This document shows, in pieces, positions 19,913-29,228 of a stretch of DNA of 35,530 nt (position 1 is its first letter; every line of letters begins with the position of its first letter). The translations under genes were made by a program, and so were the position numbers. The notes beneath the pieces are model-generated. The model made no database searches. It saw only the letters and a program-made list of their open reading frames with translations, and was not told where the DNA came from. The stretch is from Chara braunii (lineage: Eukaryota > Streptophyta > Charophyceae > Charales > Characeae), in NCBI GenBank assembly GCA_003427395.1, contig BFEA01000419.1, positions 647,165-682,694 of the forward strand, written 5' to 3'.

Positions 19913-21249
19913 CCCCACTAGTGGGACTTGGGCCCCACGGGGAGGTCCCATTAGCAAAGAGAATTGGATTTCACGGCTGAGGGGCTCGTTCGGCACTCCT
20001 TGGGGCGTCCTCGGAGCCCGAGGAAAAATTCCTTTTAGTCAAAACGAAATTTGGGCCCTTCGTTCCACCTGTCCTCGGGGACGTCGCCCGAGGACGTTTC
20101 CTTCGAGCCATGTCAGAAAAGAAAAAAGGAAAAAAAACAAAAACAAATGTGCTTAAGGCCTTCAGCCAATAGGGTGCCGCCACGATCCAGATTCTTGGTT
20201 GTAACGTCTCTCTATGCGTGTGCCCACTCCTCTGGACCTCACGAGGTCCCTTGGGCAAAAGGGACAAATGGCTGGGGAATCCTCGGAGCCCGAGGAATTT
20301 CCTTCGGAGTGTTTTCACTTTTTTTTTTCCCCGACTGCAACCCCGAGGATAAGTGCAACGAACAATTCCTCGGGGACTTTACGGGCCCGAGGAGTGTCGA
20401 ACGAGCCCCTGAATCTGGATGGGGTTTTAGATGAGATGCAGAAAAGCAGATAAACTGCGGTGTTCTGCACCTCTCCACAAACACGTCGAGATTCAGGCAT
20501 TCAATCCACAAGAGTGTGTCAGTCATGTCGCACTGTATAAGGATTCTAAACTATACCGACACTAGTGGGACTTGGCCCCGGGTGGAGAGTCCCACTAGCA
20601 AAGAGTGGTTGGATTTCACGCCTGAATCTGGATGGGTTTTAAGATGACATGCAGAAAAGCAGATCGATTGAGGTGTTCTGCACCTCTCCATAAACACGTC
20701 CATATTCAGGCGCTTAAATCTGCAATGGCATGTCAGTCATGTCGCACTGTACGACGATTCTAAATTAAATCCCAACTAGTGGGATTTGGGCCTTTGGGGG
20801 GAGGTCCCACTAGCAAACAGGATTGGATTTCACGCCTGAATCTGAATGGGTTTTAAGATGAGATGCAGAAAAGCAGATCAATCGCCGTGTTCTGCACCTC
20901 TCCACAAATACGTCCAGATTCAGGCATTAAATCCAATTCTATTTGCTAGTGGGACCTCACCCCAGACAGAGACATTTTTCGCACTTTTTCTTTTTCTGTT
21001 GGTACCCCTTCTTAGTGCTCTTTAGTGCATATGGGGCATTTCCAAGCACGTTCCAAAAATTAAAGGCCACCCTTCTAGTGGTCCAGGGGCGAGATCCCAC
21101 AAGCAAAAAGGCTTGGATTGAATGCCTGAATGTGGACATGTTCATGGAGAGCTGCAGAAAAACACTATTGAAACTGCTTCTCTGCATCTCATCATAAAAC
21201 CCATCCAGATTCAGGCGCGAAATCCAATCCTCTTTGCTGGTGGGACCTC
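19913..21249. repeat. Array of hairpin elements, 214-bp period plus one inverted unit
   Basis: CCTGAATCTG occurs at 20408, 20621 and 20835, a period of 213-214 bases. Each unit folds: CTGAATCTGGATGGGTTTTA pairs with the segment ending CACGTCCAGATTCAGG. The flanks also pair: GAGGTCCCACTAGCAAA with TTTGCTAGTGGGACCTC. The clearest single hairpin is 20801-20958 (158 bp). A fourth unit, 21091-21249 (159 bp), is in reverse orientation. Unit 1 is interrupted by the element at 19981-20409. Confidence 0.8.
19981..20409. mobile_element. Tourist-like (PIF/Harbinger-type) MITE with TGA duplication
   Basis: The ends GGGGCTCGTTCGGCACTCC (19981-19999) and, reversed, GGGGCTCGTTCGACACTCC (20391-20409) differ at one base in 19. 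TGA flanks both sides (19978-19980, 20410-20412). Neighbouring array units show the uninterrupted site CACGCCTGAATCTG. Interior palindromes such as TCCTCGGAGCCCGAGGA recur. A 3-bp T-N-A duplication and a G-rich end fit PIF/Harbinger. The superfamily assignment is inference. Confidence 0.75.
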
Positions 21250-21885
21250 GCTCCAAGGACCCAAAAATCACCCTGACTCTTCTCTACGCCAAAGAAAGTG
21301 CCTGTCGAGGCTAGTCGGTGGGGGATAGAACGCAAAAAAAAGCAAAAAACAACAAATTTTAAAGCATGGATGGTGAGAGTGAACGAGGGAACCTCTCGGG
21401 AAAAAAAAAACAATAAACATTTTGCTGCCGTCAGATCAATGCGCTGGATGCTAAGCGTTGATTTCAAACCATACCTCACTCCTAGAAATCTGCTCTCTCT
21501 GCGTGCCTCAAACACTACCATGGTATTTTTTTTCTGGCTACAGCTTCTTTCTTCTGGACTCTCTGAATTCCAGTTTACAAAAAAAAAAAAAAGCTTAATG
21601 ACATTTCTAGTCGGACCACATAAGATCCAATGGATTGAGAGCCTCATCGTTCTCTTTCTGATATTTTCTGCCATTTTCGTTCGTTTTATGCGCAACCCCA
21701 CACTCCTCTAATAGCTAAGAGTGAAATATTATCCCCTAGCTACCAGTGGTCAACCTGTGCCCCTGGAGGAGGGTCCCGCTCGCAAGCCGATAGGATGCAT
21801 CACCGAGTGTGCGACATGTGTCGAAACGGATGGAAAAGAGAAAGGGAAAAGGACGAGGGGGATACCTTCACTTAAGAATAACGGC
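21250..21885. other. No gene seen
   Basis: Contains A runs near 21332, 21402 and 21580. No recognisable motif on either strand. Confidence 0.4.
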
Positions 21886-21985
21886 GAGGTCCCACTAGCA
21901 TGGAGGATTGCATTTAAAGCCTGAATCTGGACATGTTTGTGGAGAGGTGCAAGAACTCGCTATTGACCTTCCTTTTTGCATCTTT
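21886..21985. repeat. Fifth, partial copy of the hairpin element
   Basis: GAGGTCCCACTAGCATGGAG followed by GCCTGAATCTGGACATGTTT and GTGGAGAGGTGCA gives the left arm in the same orientation as the inverted unit at 21091. The right arm degrades after GCATCTTTCC. Confidence 0.7.
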
Positions 21986-22442
21986 CCGGGAAACAATGTC
22001 CAAAGGTGGGCACCGGGCGCCCACGGCCGCACCCATCTGCCCCAACCGACCCACAAGTAAATGGGGTTGCCAGTGGGCTTGGGTCTACCAAAGCCTCCTT
22101 GGGTGGATGTCAGGAGGGTGAAGCGCTGGCCTGGGTCACCGCAGGGCCCAGGGGTCCCGGCCTACAGACCCAGGACCACCGGAGAAAATGACCTTGCCAT
22201 CTTCCGAACGTTTAAGAGGGTCAGGTGTTCGGGAGGAGCGCGCGCGAGAGGGAGACATATAATGGCCGTAACGTCTCTGTATCCATCTATATGATGTCAA
22301 CAGGAGACTACGCCTCCTCTCCCTCGTGATCTCACATGGGATTAGAAGTGTTGAATGATAACTGGAATCCCATGTGTCTCAATGGATTTAAATTTTAAAG
22401 CACATAAATGTGGCACATCCACAACAAATCATGTTCATACAC

Positions 22443-22445
<3 letters not shown>
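21986..22445. other. No gene seen
   Basis: GC-rich at 22000-22170, with GGGTCC- and CCCAGG-type short words, then AT-leaning. Open frames here have no family likeness. Confidence 0.4.

Positions 22446-22490
<45 letters not shown>
22446..22490. repeat. GA microsatellite
   Basis: About 22 GA units. Confidence 0.95.
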
Positions 22491-22494
<4 letters not shown>

Positions 22495-22790
22495 GTCGGT
22501 GATTGACACAATCGATCAGGGATTTGATCAGCCTTGGTTTTGTGACCGATCTGCGATTCATCTATGACTGAACTCCGGCCCGCAACTTATGTGCGATAGA
22601 TGGCTAGTGTCTTTCGATCTGCAACTGATTTCTCAATCCTGCAACCGGCCTGTCCCCCATCCACAACAGACCTGCGACTTCTGTACATTAATCCACCATT
22701 GACCTGCGATGTGAGTTATCATGGATTGGTCTGTGAGTGATCTCAGATTGATATGCAATCGATCTTGGACAGATTTGACAACGGTCTATC
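22495..22790. repeat. Degenerate GATCTGCGAT-type word array
   Basis: Many variants of GATCTGCGAT, GACCTGCGAT, GATTTGATC and ATCGATC at irregular 15-35 base spacing on both strands. It looks like an old, eroded tandem repeat. Confidence 0.45.
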
Positions 22791-22871
22791 GATTGATGCA
22801 TTTTTCACAGATATAAGGCAAATGCGCGAGAATGGGAACTGCTGACGCGCCTCGATCAACACCAGAGTTCA

Positions 22872-23012
22872 GCCAGATGTGTGACGCATCTACAAAGGGA
22901 GGTAGGCTAGCCAGATGTGTAACACATCTACAAAGGGAGGTAGGCTAGCCAGATGTGTGACGCATCTACAAAGGGAGGTAGGGGCTAGCCAGATGTATAC
23001 GACGCATCTACA
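22872..23012. repeat. 38-bp minisatellite, four units
   Basis: GCCAGATGTGTGACGCATCT plus ACAAAGGGAGGTAGGCTA repeats at 22872, 22910 and 22948, with a shorter fourth unit at 22988. Each unit holds AGATGTGT/ACGCATCT-type dyad symmetry. In unit 2 the spacer change to AACACATCT restores the pairing. Confidence 0.9.
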
Positions 23013-23212
23013 ACCATCGTTAAGCCATTGTGTGGCATCTCGTCCAGCTCAAAATACGGCAGTTATTGTCCAAAGGGATGCGACGTACGTACAATAGATC
23101 AGCCAAAATACAACTGCGAGATGAATCTGTAGACTCCACACACCTGCTCTACAGCAGATCGAACTGGTATCCCGACATATATCTATACCAGCAATCTACA
23201 ACAATCCAAGGT

Positions 23213-23231
23213 CTAGGGTTTAGGGTTTAGG
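23213..23231. repeat. Short interstitial telomere-type repeat
   Basis: CTAGGGTTTAGGGTTTAGG contains two and a half units of the plant-type TTTAGGG repeat. It is too short to be a functional telomere. Confidence 0.7.
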
Positions 23232-23450
23232 AATACCTCAATTATGAGCATACATCTGACATATAATCCATTATAAAGTTGTAAGCACACAAAAGTCGTA
23301 TTCCAGTCTAAGTGAGTCCACAACTCGAACTTCGTAATGCGCCGCATGTTTTCAGTCCAGGCATGTATGGAAGCAAGATGATATGCAGGCTCCACATCTT
23401 TAACCTGAACCACTAATAAAATAAACCACCACCACCTCCACGTTTTTAGG
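23232..23450. other. No gene seen
   Basis: No motif recognised; a CCACCACCACC run lies at about 23425-23437. Confidence 0.35.
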
Positions 23451-23607
23451 TACTGGTGGTTTAACCAATCTGTGTCCTCCAGCCATTAACGCATCAGATA
23501 GCGCGTGGATGAATCGGCCTGCCACACGCATCAGTTGTATTCATTTGAATAAACAACAACAAAAAATCGTCCGCGAATAGTTCTAGATACTGGTGGTTTA
23601 ACCAATC
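23451..23607. repeat. Direct repeat of the GTACTGGTGGTTTAA end motif
   Basis: TACTGGTGGTTTAACCAATC begins at 23451, and ATACTGGTGGTTTAACCAAT at 23587, 137 bases apart. The motif is the same end sequence that bounds the TTAA-flanked elements at 26.65-26.99 kb. Here two same-orientation ends are present without clear left partners. Confidence 0.7.
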
Positions 23608-24025
<418 letters not shown>

Positions 24026-25184
24026 AAATCAGTTTTATGTATGTTATATTGTTCTATGTCGGTCTTTCTCTTTTTGTATGCTTTTTTGCTATTTTTTATG
24101 TGCCCAGCGGAGCACCTGTAAGCATTGCCAAACAGGAGGTAATTCCTCATTTGGAGGGCCTGCACCACTCTCAAGGGGGCCGCTCGGTTCGGGATGTCTA
24201 TGCTGCCTGTGAGCGAGGACGTATGTTTGTCGTCCGGTTGAGTCCCTTGCTCAGTGGGTGGTGGGAACCAACAGTCTGCCAGGTTCACCCATGATGTGAG
24301 TGAGCGATGTGCGGCTTTGCTCCATGTTGGATCTGAGACTGCCTCATCTGTACTCCGCCGCTGCCTTGCTGCCCAGGTCCCCTTGCTTCGCATGTAATTC
24401 TTTGCAAGCTGCTGTGTTCACCATGTGGCGTGGCTGTGGTGTGGCAGCGGTGTTGGTGTTGCGGTGTGCTTCGCTGCTCTGCTGCCTTGCTGCCCAGCCT
24501 CCTGATGAGTCAGTGCAACTCCGCCGAAACAATATATCATCAGCTTTATTTATTTCGGTCTTCGTGTTTCAGTTATTTCAGTTAGGCTGTTTTGTGTGTT
24601 CGTGTGTCGTCTGCCCTCCCACCTCCCCCGTGCTATCCAGCCTTTGTCCTTTGACGCAGCCTCTCGGCCTACGCCTTGCTGGTTGTCTTGCGTTGTTTTC
24701 TTCCTCAGAGTCTGTGTTTGTGTGTCATCTGCCCTCCCTGTGATCCTCATAGATCTCTCACCAGTGTCTGTATTTCGAATGCTTTGCACTTTTCCGTAAT
24801 TTCGACCGTACTGCCAACCGGTAGTCACAATGACGGTGAGCGTGGCTGTATCGTGTTAAGGACATCGTACATGTACGTGTGTTAATACACACTCATACCC
24901 ACACATTTGTACACGTCCATGACAGAGGGGGCAAGAAGGCGCCCCACCTGACTGTGCGATTTTTGACATCTCCATACAAATACAGTCAGACGTTGACGGA
25001 ATTCGACGCTGCTCGCGGGACTCGGTCCCCGGTTACAGGTTCTTGCCCAATCAACAGGGCCACAAAGAATGGAATATGACACCACATTAAGCCAGCATTT
25101 GATCCAAAATATTTAAATTTTCTTCCCAGTCGGCAAGCCCTGGTCAGTTGCGGAAATAATGAAGCGGTCTAGGCGACTTCAGCA
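24026..25184. other. No confident gene; internal duplications
   Basis: CTGCCTTGCTGCCCAG occurs at about 24361 and 24483. A GTGTGTCGTCTGCCCTCCC-like block occurs at about 24602 and 24720. Open frames of 60-190 residues exist on both strands but share no motif with known proteins. Confidence 0.4.
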
Positions 25185-25186
25185 TA

Positions 25187-25660
25187 GAGTAGAAACGTTT
25201 CTAGTCGGATGAATGTAGGCGAGTCTCGTGAATCAAACATCTGTGTAATAAACATGTGCACATCAGAAATCACTTGCCGAACTTGCAGTCAGGCTGAACT
25301 TTATCCAGGTTGTTGCCTCAAAACTCTCTCCCCCCCTCCTCCCCTACACCCCCAAGACCTAACCTTATGGTTCTGGCTCATTTTCCATTCTGGGGAGCAT
25401 CGGTCCGGATCTTATTCTGCCAGCAAGTCATGGTTACACATTACAATGCACTCAAGACGCTTCCCCACATTATGGTTGGAAGACCCGAATGGGTGGGGTG
25501 GCCTTGACGACTTCCATTCGGGAAGCATGTACCCCCCCTCACCCCTGCTTAAACCACCCGTACTTCCTAGAGTCTTGCCCGTTAACAAGCCACGGTTTCC
25601 GGAAACGTACGGGCCACTACATGAGCGCCCACATTCATCCGACTAGAAACATTTCTACTC
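25187..25660. mobile_element. TA-flanked element with 35-bp inverted repeats
   Basis: The left end GAGTAGAAACGTTTCTAGTC and the right end reversed GAGTAGAAATGTTTCTAGTC match over 35 bases with two differences. TA flanks each end (25185-25186, 25661-25662), as for Tc1/mariner-type elements. At 474 bp with no transposase it would be non-autonomous. Its right part overlaps a possible TTAA-bounded segment at 25553-25703. Confidence 0.7.
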
Positions 25661-25703
25661 TATTGTTTTTCCGCAGCCGATTGCTAGCCCAAGTACTGCT
25701 GGT
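25553..25703. mobile_element. Possible TTAA-flanked element (overlapping)
   Basis: TTAA then ACCACCCGTACTTCC at 25549-25567, and CCAAGTACTGCTGGT then TTAA at 25689-25707. The ends resemble those at 26.65 kb. It cannot be a simple insertion together with the TA-flanked element, because their boundaries cross. Confidence 0.45.
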
Positions 25704-25853
25704 TTAAATTAGCCTGTTGCTACTGTGTAGTTACTCCCGGACTCATATCCCTACGCATCTCCCCTTAGGGTGATACTGTCCTGCTGTTTGGGCTCGTTGA
25801 CGCTGTGCACCTCTCCGCTCAGGCTGCTCGCTGTCTGATCTGCCTACCTAGGC

Positions 25854-25964
25854 CTACCAACTTCCCCCGAATACAACCTACGGTCATTATAGATGTATCT
25901 GGGGTATCTTTCAGTCTAAATACAGCTATCATGACCATAAACTGTATTCGGGGGAAGATGGTAG
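25854..25964. mobile_element. Hairpin MITE, CTTCCCCC family
   Basis: CTACCAACTTCCCCCGAATA on the left and CTACCATCTTCCCCCGAATA from the right end reversed. Pairing continues through GGTCATTATAGATGTAT against GGTCATGATAGCTGTAT. The stem is about 45 bp with a short loop near GTATCTTTCAG. It is clearly homologous to 33854-33964. Confidence 0.75.
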
Positions 25965-26237
25965 TGCTCTGTGGCCCTCAGTTGCTTCCACTGATTGTTT
26001 TCAGATTTCTCTCCATCCTATGCCTGTGGTGCTTCTGCGTCCCTGTGGGGTGTGTTTTCCCAACTCTTTCTCTCTCTAGCAAGTAGCCTGTCGAGGAACA
26101 TTCTTAAAAACTGGTTCCGGATTGTTCTGCACTGACTGTTTGTGGTGGGTTTTTTTTTTTTTTTTTTTTTTTTCCTGTTTGTGATTGATTCTGCTAAAAC
26201 CCTAATTTCAACAGCTTATGAGTCGCATAGGGTAACT
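25965..26237. other. No gene seen; T run
   Basis: A T run lies at 26151-26173. No coding likeness. Confidence 0.4.
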
Positions 26238-26417
26238 ACGGGGCAGTCACAAAAAGCAGTTTGAAATTACACTTCAGGTGTTCCCCCGAACACAACACAC
26301 CCCCAGGTAACCCTACCTGACCAGAAAGCTAGCTTGTATACATTTTGTGCGAAGGGCAATCTGAAAATTTTCTTTTGCCCAAAGTGTATTTTCAAACTCT
26401 TTTCGTGACTCCCACGT
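26238..26417. mobile_element. MITE with ~36-bp imperfect inverted repeats
   Basis: ACGGGGCAGTCACAAAAAGC and, from the right end reversed, ACGTGGGAGTCACGAAAAGA. Both arms continue GTTTGAAATTACACTT against GTTTGAAAATACACTT. It is 180 bp and non-coding. Confidence 0.65.
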
Positions 26418-26650
26418 CGTTTCCCCTTTTTTTAAATCAGGGAATTTAGGGGTAGTATCTTACTCTGTGGCATGGAATATACATCCCTCTCGGTAGGCAC
26501 ATGGATTTGCTCGGTCGATTCTGTACCTATCCCTCCCTTCATTTCTCCCATGTTATCCCGCACTAAGCGAAACTGGGCTACTGGTCTACATGGGAGGTCC
26601 TTCCGCCTCAGGGGGCACTCGCTACTCGTGCCATGCATGTTTGTACTTAA

Positions 26651-26852
26651 ACCACCAGTACTTGGCCCATACATCAGCCGCGGGGCGTAGCCGTTAACGC
26701 CCTGCAATTTCCGGAGGCTCGGGGTACCGGCCCCCAAAGGCTGGCACCGCCAGCCAAAACAATTTTTTTCTTGTTGCGCTGGCGGTCGGCGCGAGACAGC
26801 GTGCAGCCCATTTTCAGGCTCTGCATCGACAGCTGGACCAAGTACTGGTGGT
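26651..26852. mobile_element. TTAA-flanked MITE with perfect 15-bp ends
   Basis: ACCACCAGTACTTGG (26651-26665) is exactly the reverse complement of CCAAGTACTGGTGGT (26838-26852). TTAA lies on both sides (26647-26650, 26853-26856). The TTAA target is typical of piggyBac-type transposition, although the end sequence is not the classical one. 202 bp, non-coding. Confidence 0.8.
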
Positions 26853-26856
26853 TTAA

Positions 26857-26992
26857 GCCACCGGTACTTACGATGTGCTTTTCTCCAACCCTGGGATGCC
26901 CTGAGCACCAAAAAACAGACCGGTGTGGGTCATTGATGAAATTCATCAACGGACCAGCGTGGCCGATAACTGGGCGAAGTAGTACCGGTGGT
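26857..26992. mobile_element. Second TTAA-flanked element, sharing a TTAA with the first
   Basis: GCCACCGGTACTTAC (26857-26871) and AAGTAGTACCGGTGGT (26977-26992) form imperfect inverted ends. TTAA flanks at 26853-26856 (shared) and 26993-26996. 136 bp. Confidence 0.7.
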
Positions 26993-26996
26993 TTAA

Positions 26997-27760
26997 AGAA
27001 GTACAAACTTCGTCCAGACCGTGCCCAGGTTCACAAACACATTTCACTGCTCGGCTTCAACTCCTCATCTCGAGAGGTTCGCCCAAACGTCACTCTCATA
27101 ACGAGTTCGGCTCTTTCTGTCCATGTGCAACGTTCGTGTCATCTCCTGATGACCTTAAATTTTCCTCCTTTCATTTCTAATCCGCTAGATTTTCACATGT
27201 GCTCACCGTTTAGTCTTTTGCATGTTTTCTGCAGTTATGGATTCAGCATATTTATTCTTTTTCTTTCTGTGGATGCTTTCCCCTTGTCATCCTTTGCATG
27301 TTTTCAACGGTTTCTGTTTTTTTAATTAATTTGGACCACTTCTCGATTTATGCATGTCATCCTCCTTGAGCGCAGGGGCCATTTGGTAATCTTCTCAATT
27401 TATGTTTTCAATGGTTTCTTATCGTTATAACTTGCAATCAGCCTTTTCTTTCTTCATTTTTTTCCCCCAGATCCTCGCTTGGTTTCCTATAGTTGTGATC
27501 ATCCTTTCTTTTTTCCCCCGTCTCCCAGACCCTTGCTCTTCGTCTTCTGAACGTTGTCTTCCTCTTCGCTTTTCCTGTCTAGTCTCATCAGGGCATACTT
27601 TCACACTAAACTTTCCTGGATGTATTTAACCAGAATTGCACCTTGACCTGAATGTATCTGACTGCAATTACGTCCGGAGCTCCGTCGAAAAAGTCAGTGT
27701 GTACATAATGCGCTCAGATACTTGAGAATCATAACTTCCGAGTCAACCCTTGTGCGACTC
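26997..27760. other. TFB4 3' flank; T-rich, dispersed repeat
   Basis: Mostly T-rich without a gene. 27608-27690 (ACTTTCCTGGATGTAT, then GTATCTGACTGCAATTACG) is related to 9495-9570. The TFB4 polyadenylation site should lie in the right part on the minus strand. Confidence 0.45.
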
Positions 27761-28843
27761 CTAAGGCACTTTGCGTTTGCGACCTTGTGCACTCTGTGCG
27801 TTAGGGAGCTCCTTGGCGAGAGAGAAAACAGCTCCGCAGGTCGAACACTCGCGAGAGAACTGGCAGAAAATGGAAAGGCATACGGAGCAAACGAACCCCA
27901 GGTCGATCGTCCGCTTATGGCAGAAACAAGAGGCGCGGAAGTCGACGCCAAATTGGCGTGGGAGTTGGAGGAACCTTCTAGAGTGCAGATCTGCAGAGAA
28001 CACCATCAGCAAATACTGCAGAAGGACGTCAGGACGCGGCGGACGCAGGTACAATCCTTCGGTTATGTGTGCCGCCTGCTGCAAAAATGGGGAATCTTGC
28101 GCTCCGATCACACAGCCGTCAATCGGCACCTTCAATCGCTGAGCAGAAAATATGGAATTCATAATTGGAATGTACTGCTGCGGCGCATCTGCGGAGCCCT
28201 GCAAACATAGAACCCTGGGATTGCCGAAGGTTGGACCTCCTCGTTTTGCCCTCTGAATATAGCAGAGAGCCATCGACAACGCTCCCGACAGGAGGGACAG
28301 CTGTGAGCAATTCTGTCCGCCATTCTCTTCTCCACTTCCTAAGCTCGCTTCGATTTCCATCTGAAGGAACCGCTGCATTCGCTGCATCAGCTGCTCGCCA
28401 AGTGGAGCTCGAGGATTGCTCCCATCTCCTCCCCCTGCCCTTCCTCCTCTTCCATCATCCGCCGCATGCCATCCACTTGCACCACTACCGCTCAGAGATC
28501 CGTACCCACCTTCACCAATGCCGTGGTTGCTCGTGCCATCGAGGCCATGCTGCTGGAGGCCAGAGCCTTGCCGCTGGGGCGTTGTGTATAAGTACTGGCA
28601 GGTGTTTGCGCCAGTGGCGATGACGGCCAGCTGGTTGACATGGTGAAGCATCAGAAATGAGTTGGCAAATACAATGACCTGGTCCATGTATTGATGGAAA
28701 GTCAGACTACGTGGACCGTTCAACAAACCTGTTGTCGAAGCTGCCGCTGATGCTAGCCGCTTAGCCCAAAATGAAGGATTGGCCTCAAGAAGAAGAACAA
28801 GGAGGCTGACATCGTCTGCCACTTCTTCCGCCTTTGACTCCAT
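27761..28843 (-). CDS. TFB4: TFIIH core subunit p34 (TFB4/GTF2H3)
   Basis: 360 residues from ATG 28843 with no intron evident. TFB4/p34 is a scaffold of the TFIIH core that binds p44 and serves RNA polymerase II initiation and nucleotide-excision repair in the nucleus. The N-terminal two thirds is the von Willebrand A-like fold: DDVSLLVLLLEANPSFW, then VIVFANSFLMLHHVNQLAVI. After a Gly/Ser-rich insert at about residues 90-150 the fold continues with ADAPQQYIPIMNSIFSAQ and IDGCVIGAQDSPFLQQAA. The C-terminal zinc-binding region is intact, with C306, C308, C319, C322, C327, C333 and C336 (VCSVCLSIFCQF, CSTCGAVF), followed by a basic tail ending GRKRKVP. The length fits the family apart from the glycine-rich insert. 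It lies 385 bp downstream of LINS1 on the same strand. The uninterrupted frame could mean a single-exon gene or an old retrocopy. Confidence 0.93.
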   Translation of the reverse strand: MESKAEEVADDVSLLVLLLEANPSFWAKRLASAAASTTGLLNGPRSLTFHQYMDQVIVFANSFLMLHHVNQLAVIATGANTCQYLYTTPQRQGSGLQQHGLDGTSNHGIGEGGYGSLSGSGASGWHAADDGRGGRAGGGDGSNPRAPLGEQLMQRMQRFLQMEIEASLGSGEENGGQNCSQLSLLSGALSMALCYIQRAKRGGPTFGNPRVLCLQGSADAPQQYIPIMNSIFSAQRLKVPIDGCVIGAQDSPFLQQAAHITEGLYLRPPRPDVLLQYLLMVFSADLHSRRFLQLPRQFGVDFRASCFCHKRTIDLGFVCSVCLSIFCQFSRECSTCGAVFSLAKELPNAQSAQGRKRKVP

Positions 28844-29228
28844 TTTCGCTAATGCTCAAACTTCCTTGCCTTGGGCCGATCTGCAAAATCAGCATAGTCG
28901 TTCGTTTCTGCATGTGTGTAAGCGAGCACACCAAAATGAGCAGTTGCTCCTTTCGGGGTTCCTTTATCGACCCTTTCACTTTCCCCATTCATCCTTGTTA
29001 CCACTCCTACCTCTTCCCACTACTCACATTTCACATTTCAAAAGGTATTGAGACCAGTATCAGGTCCACATACATTTGGAATGATGTCCAGCGGAGCAGG
29101 GCACTAAGAATAGATACTGAATACTGACTTGACATTTGAAAACCCAAAGACTATAACAGCAGCCAACTGCAACAGGACAGAAACGTTTTTACCTAAAAGC
29201 CAAGGAGTGAGATGTTGAGTCCGCGCCT
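28844..29228 (-). promoter_or_regulatory. LINS1-TFB4 intergenic region
   Basis: This 385-bp spacer must hold the LINS1 3' end and the TFB4 promoter. I see no strong TATA box on the minus strand. No repeat element is recognised in it, unlike most of the window. Confidence 0.4.

Noticed and set aside
23213-23231. Telomere or chromosome end
   Set aside because: Only two and a half TTTAGGG units; normal sequence continues on both sides.
27722-28646. Plus-strand frames of 76-162 residues
   Set aside because: Shadows of the minus-strand TFB4 gene, which has clear family motifs.
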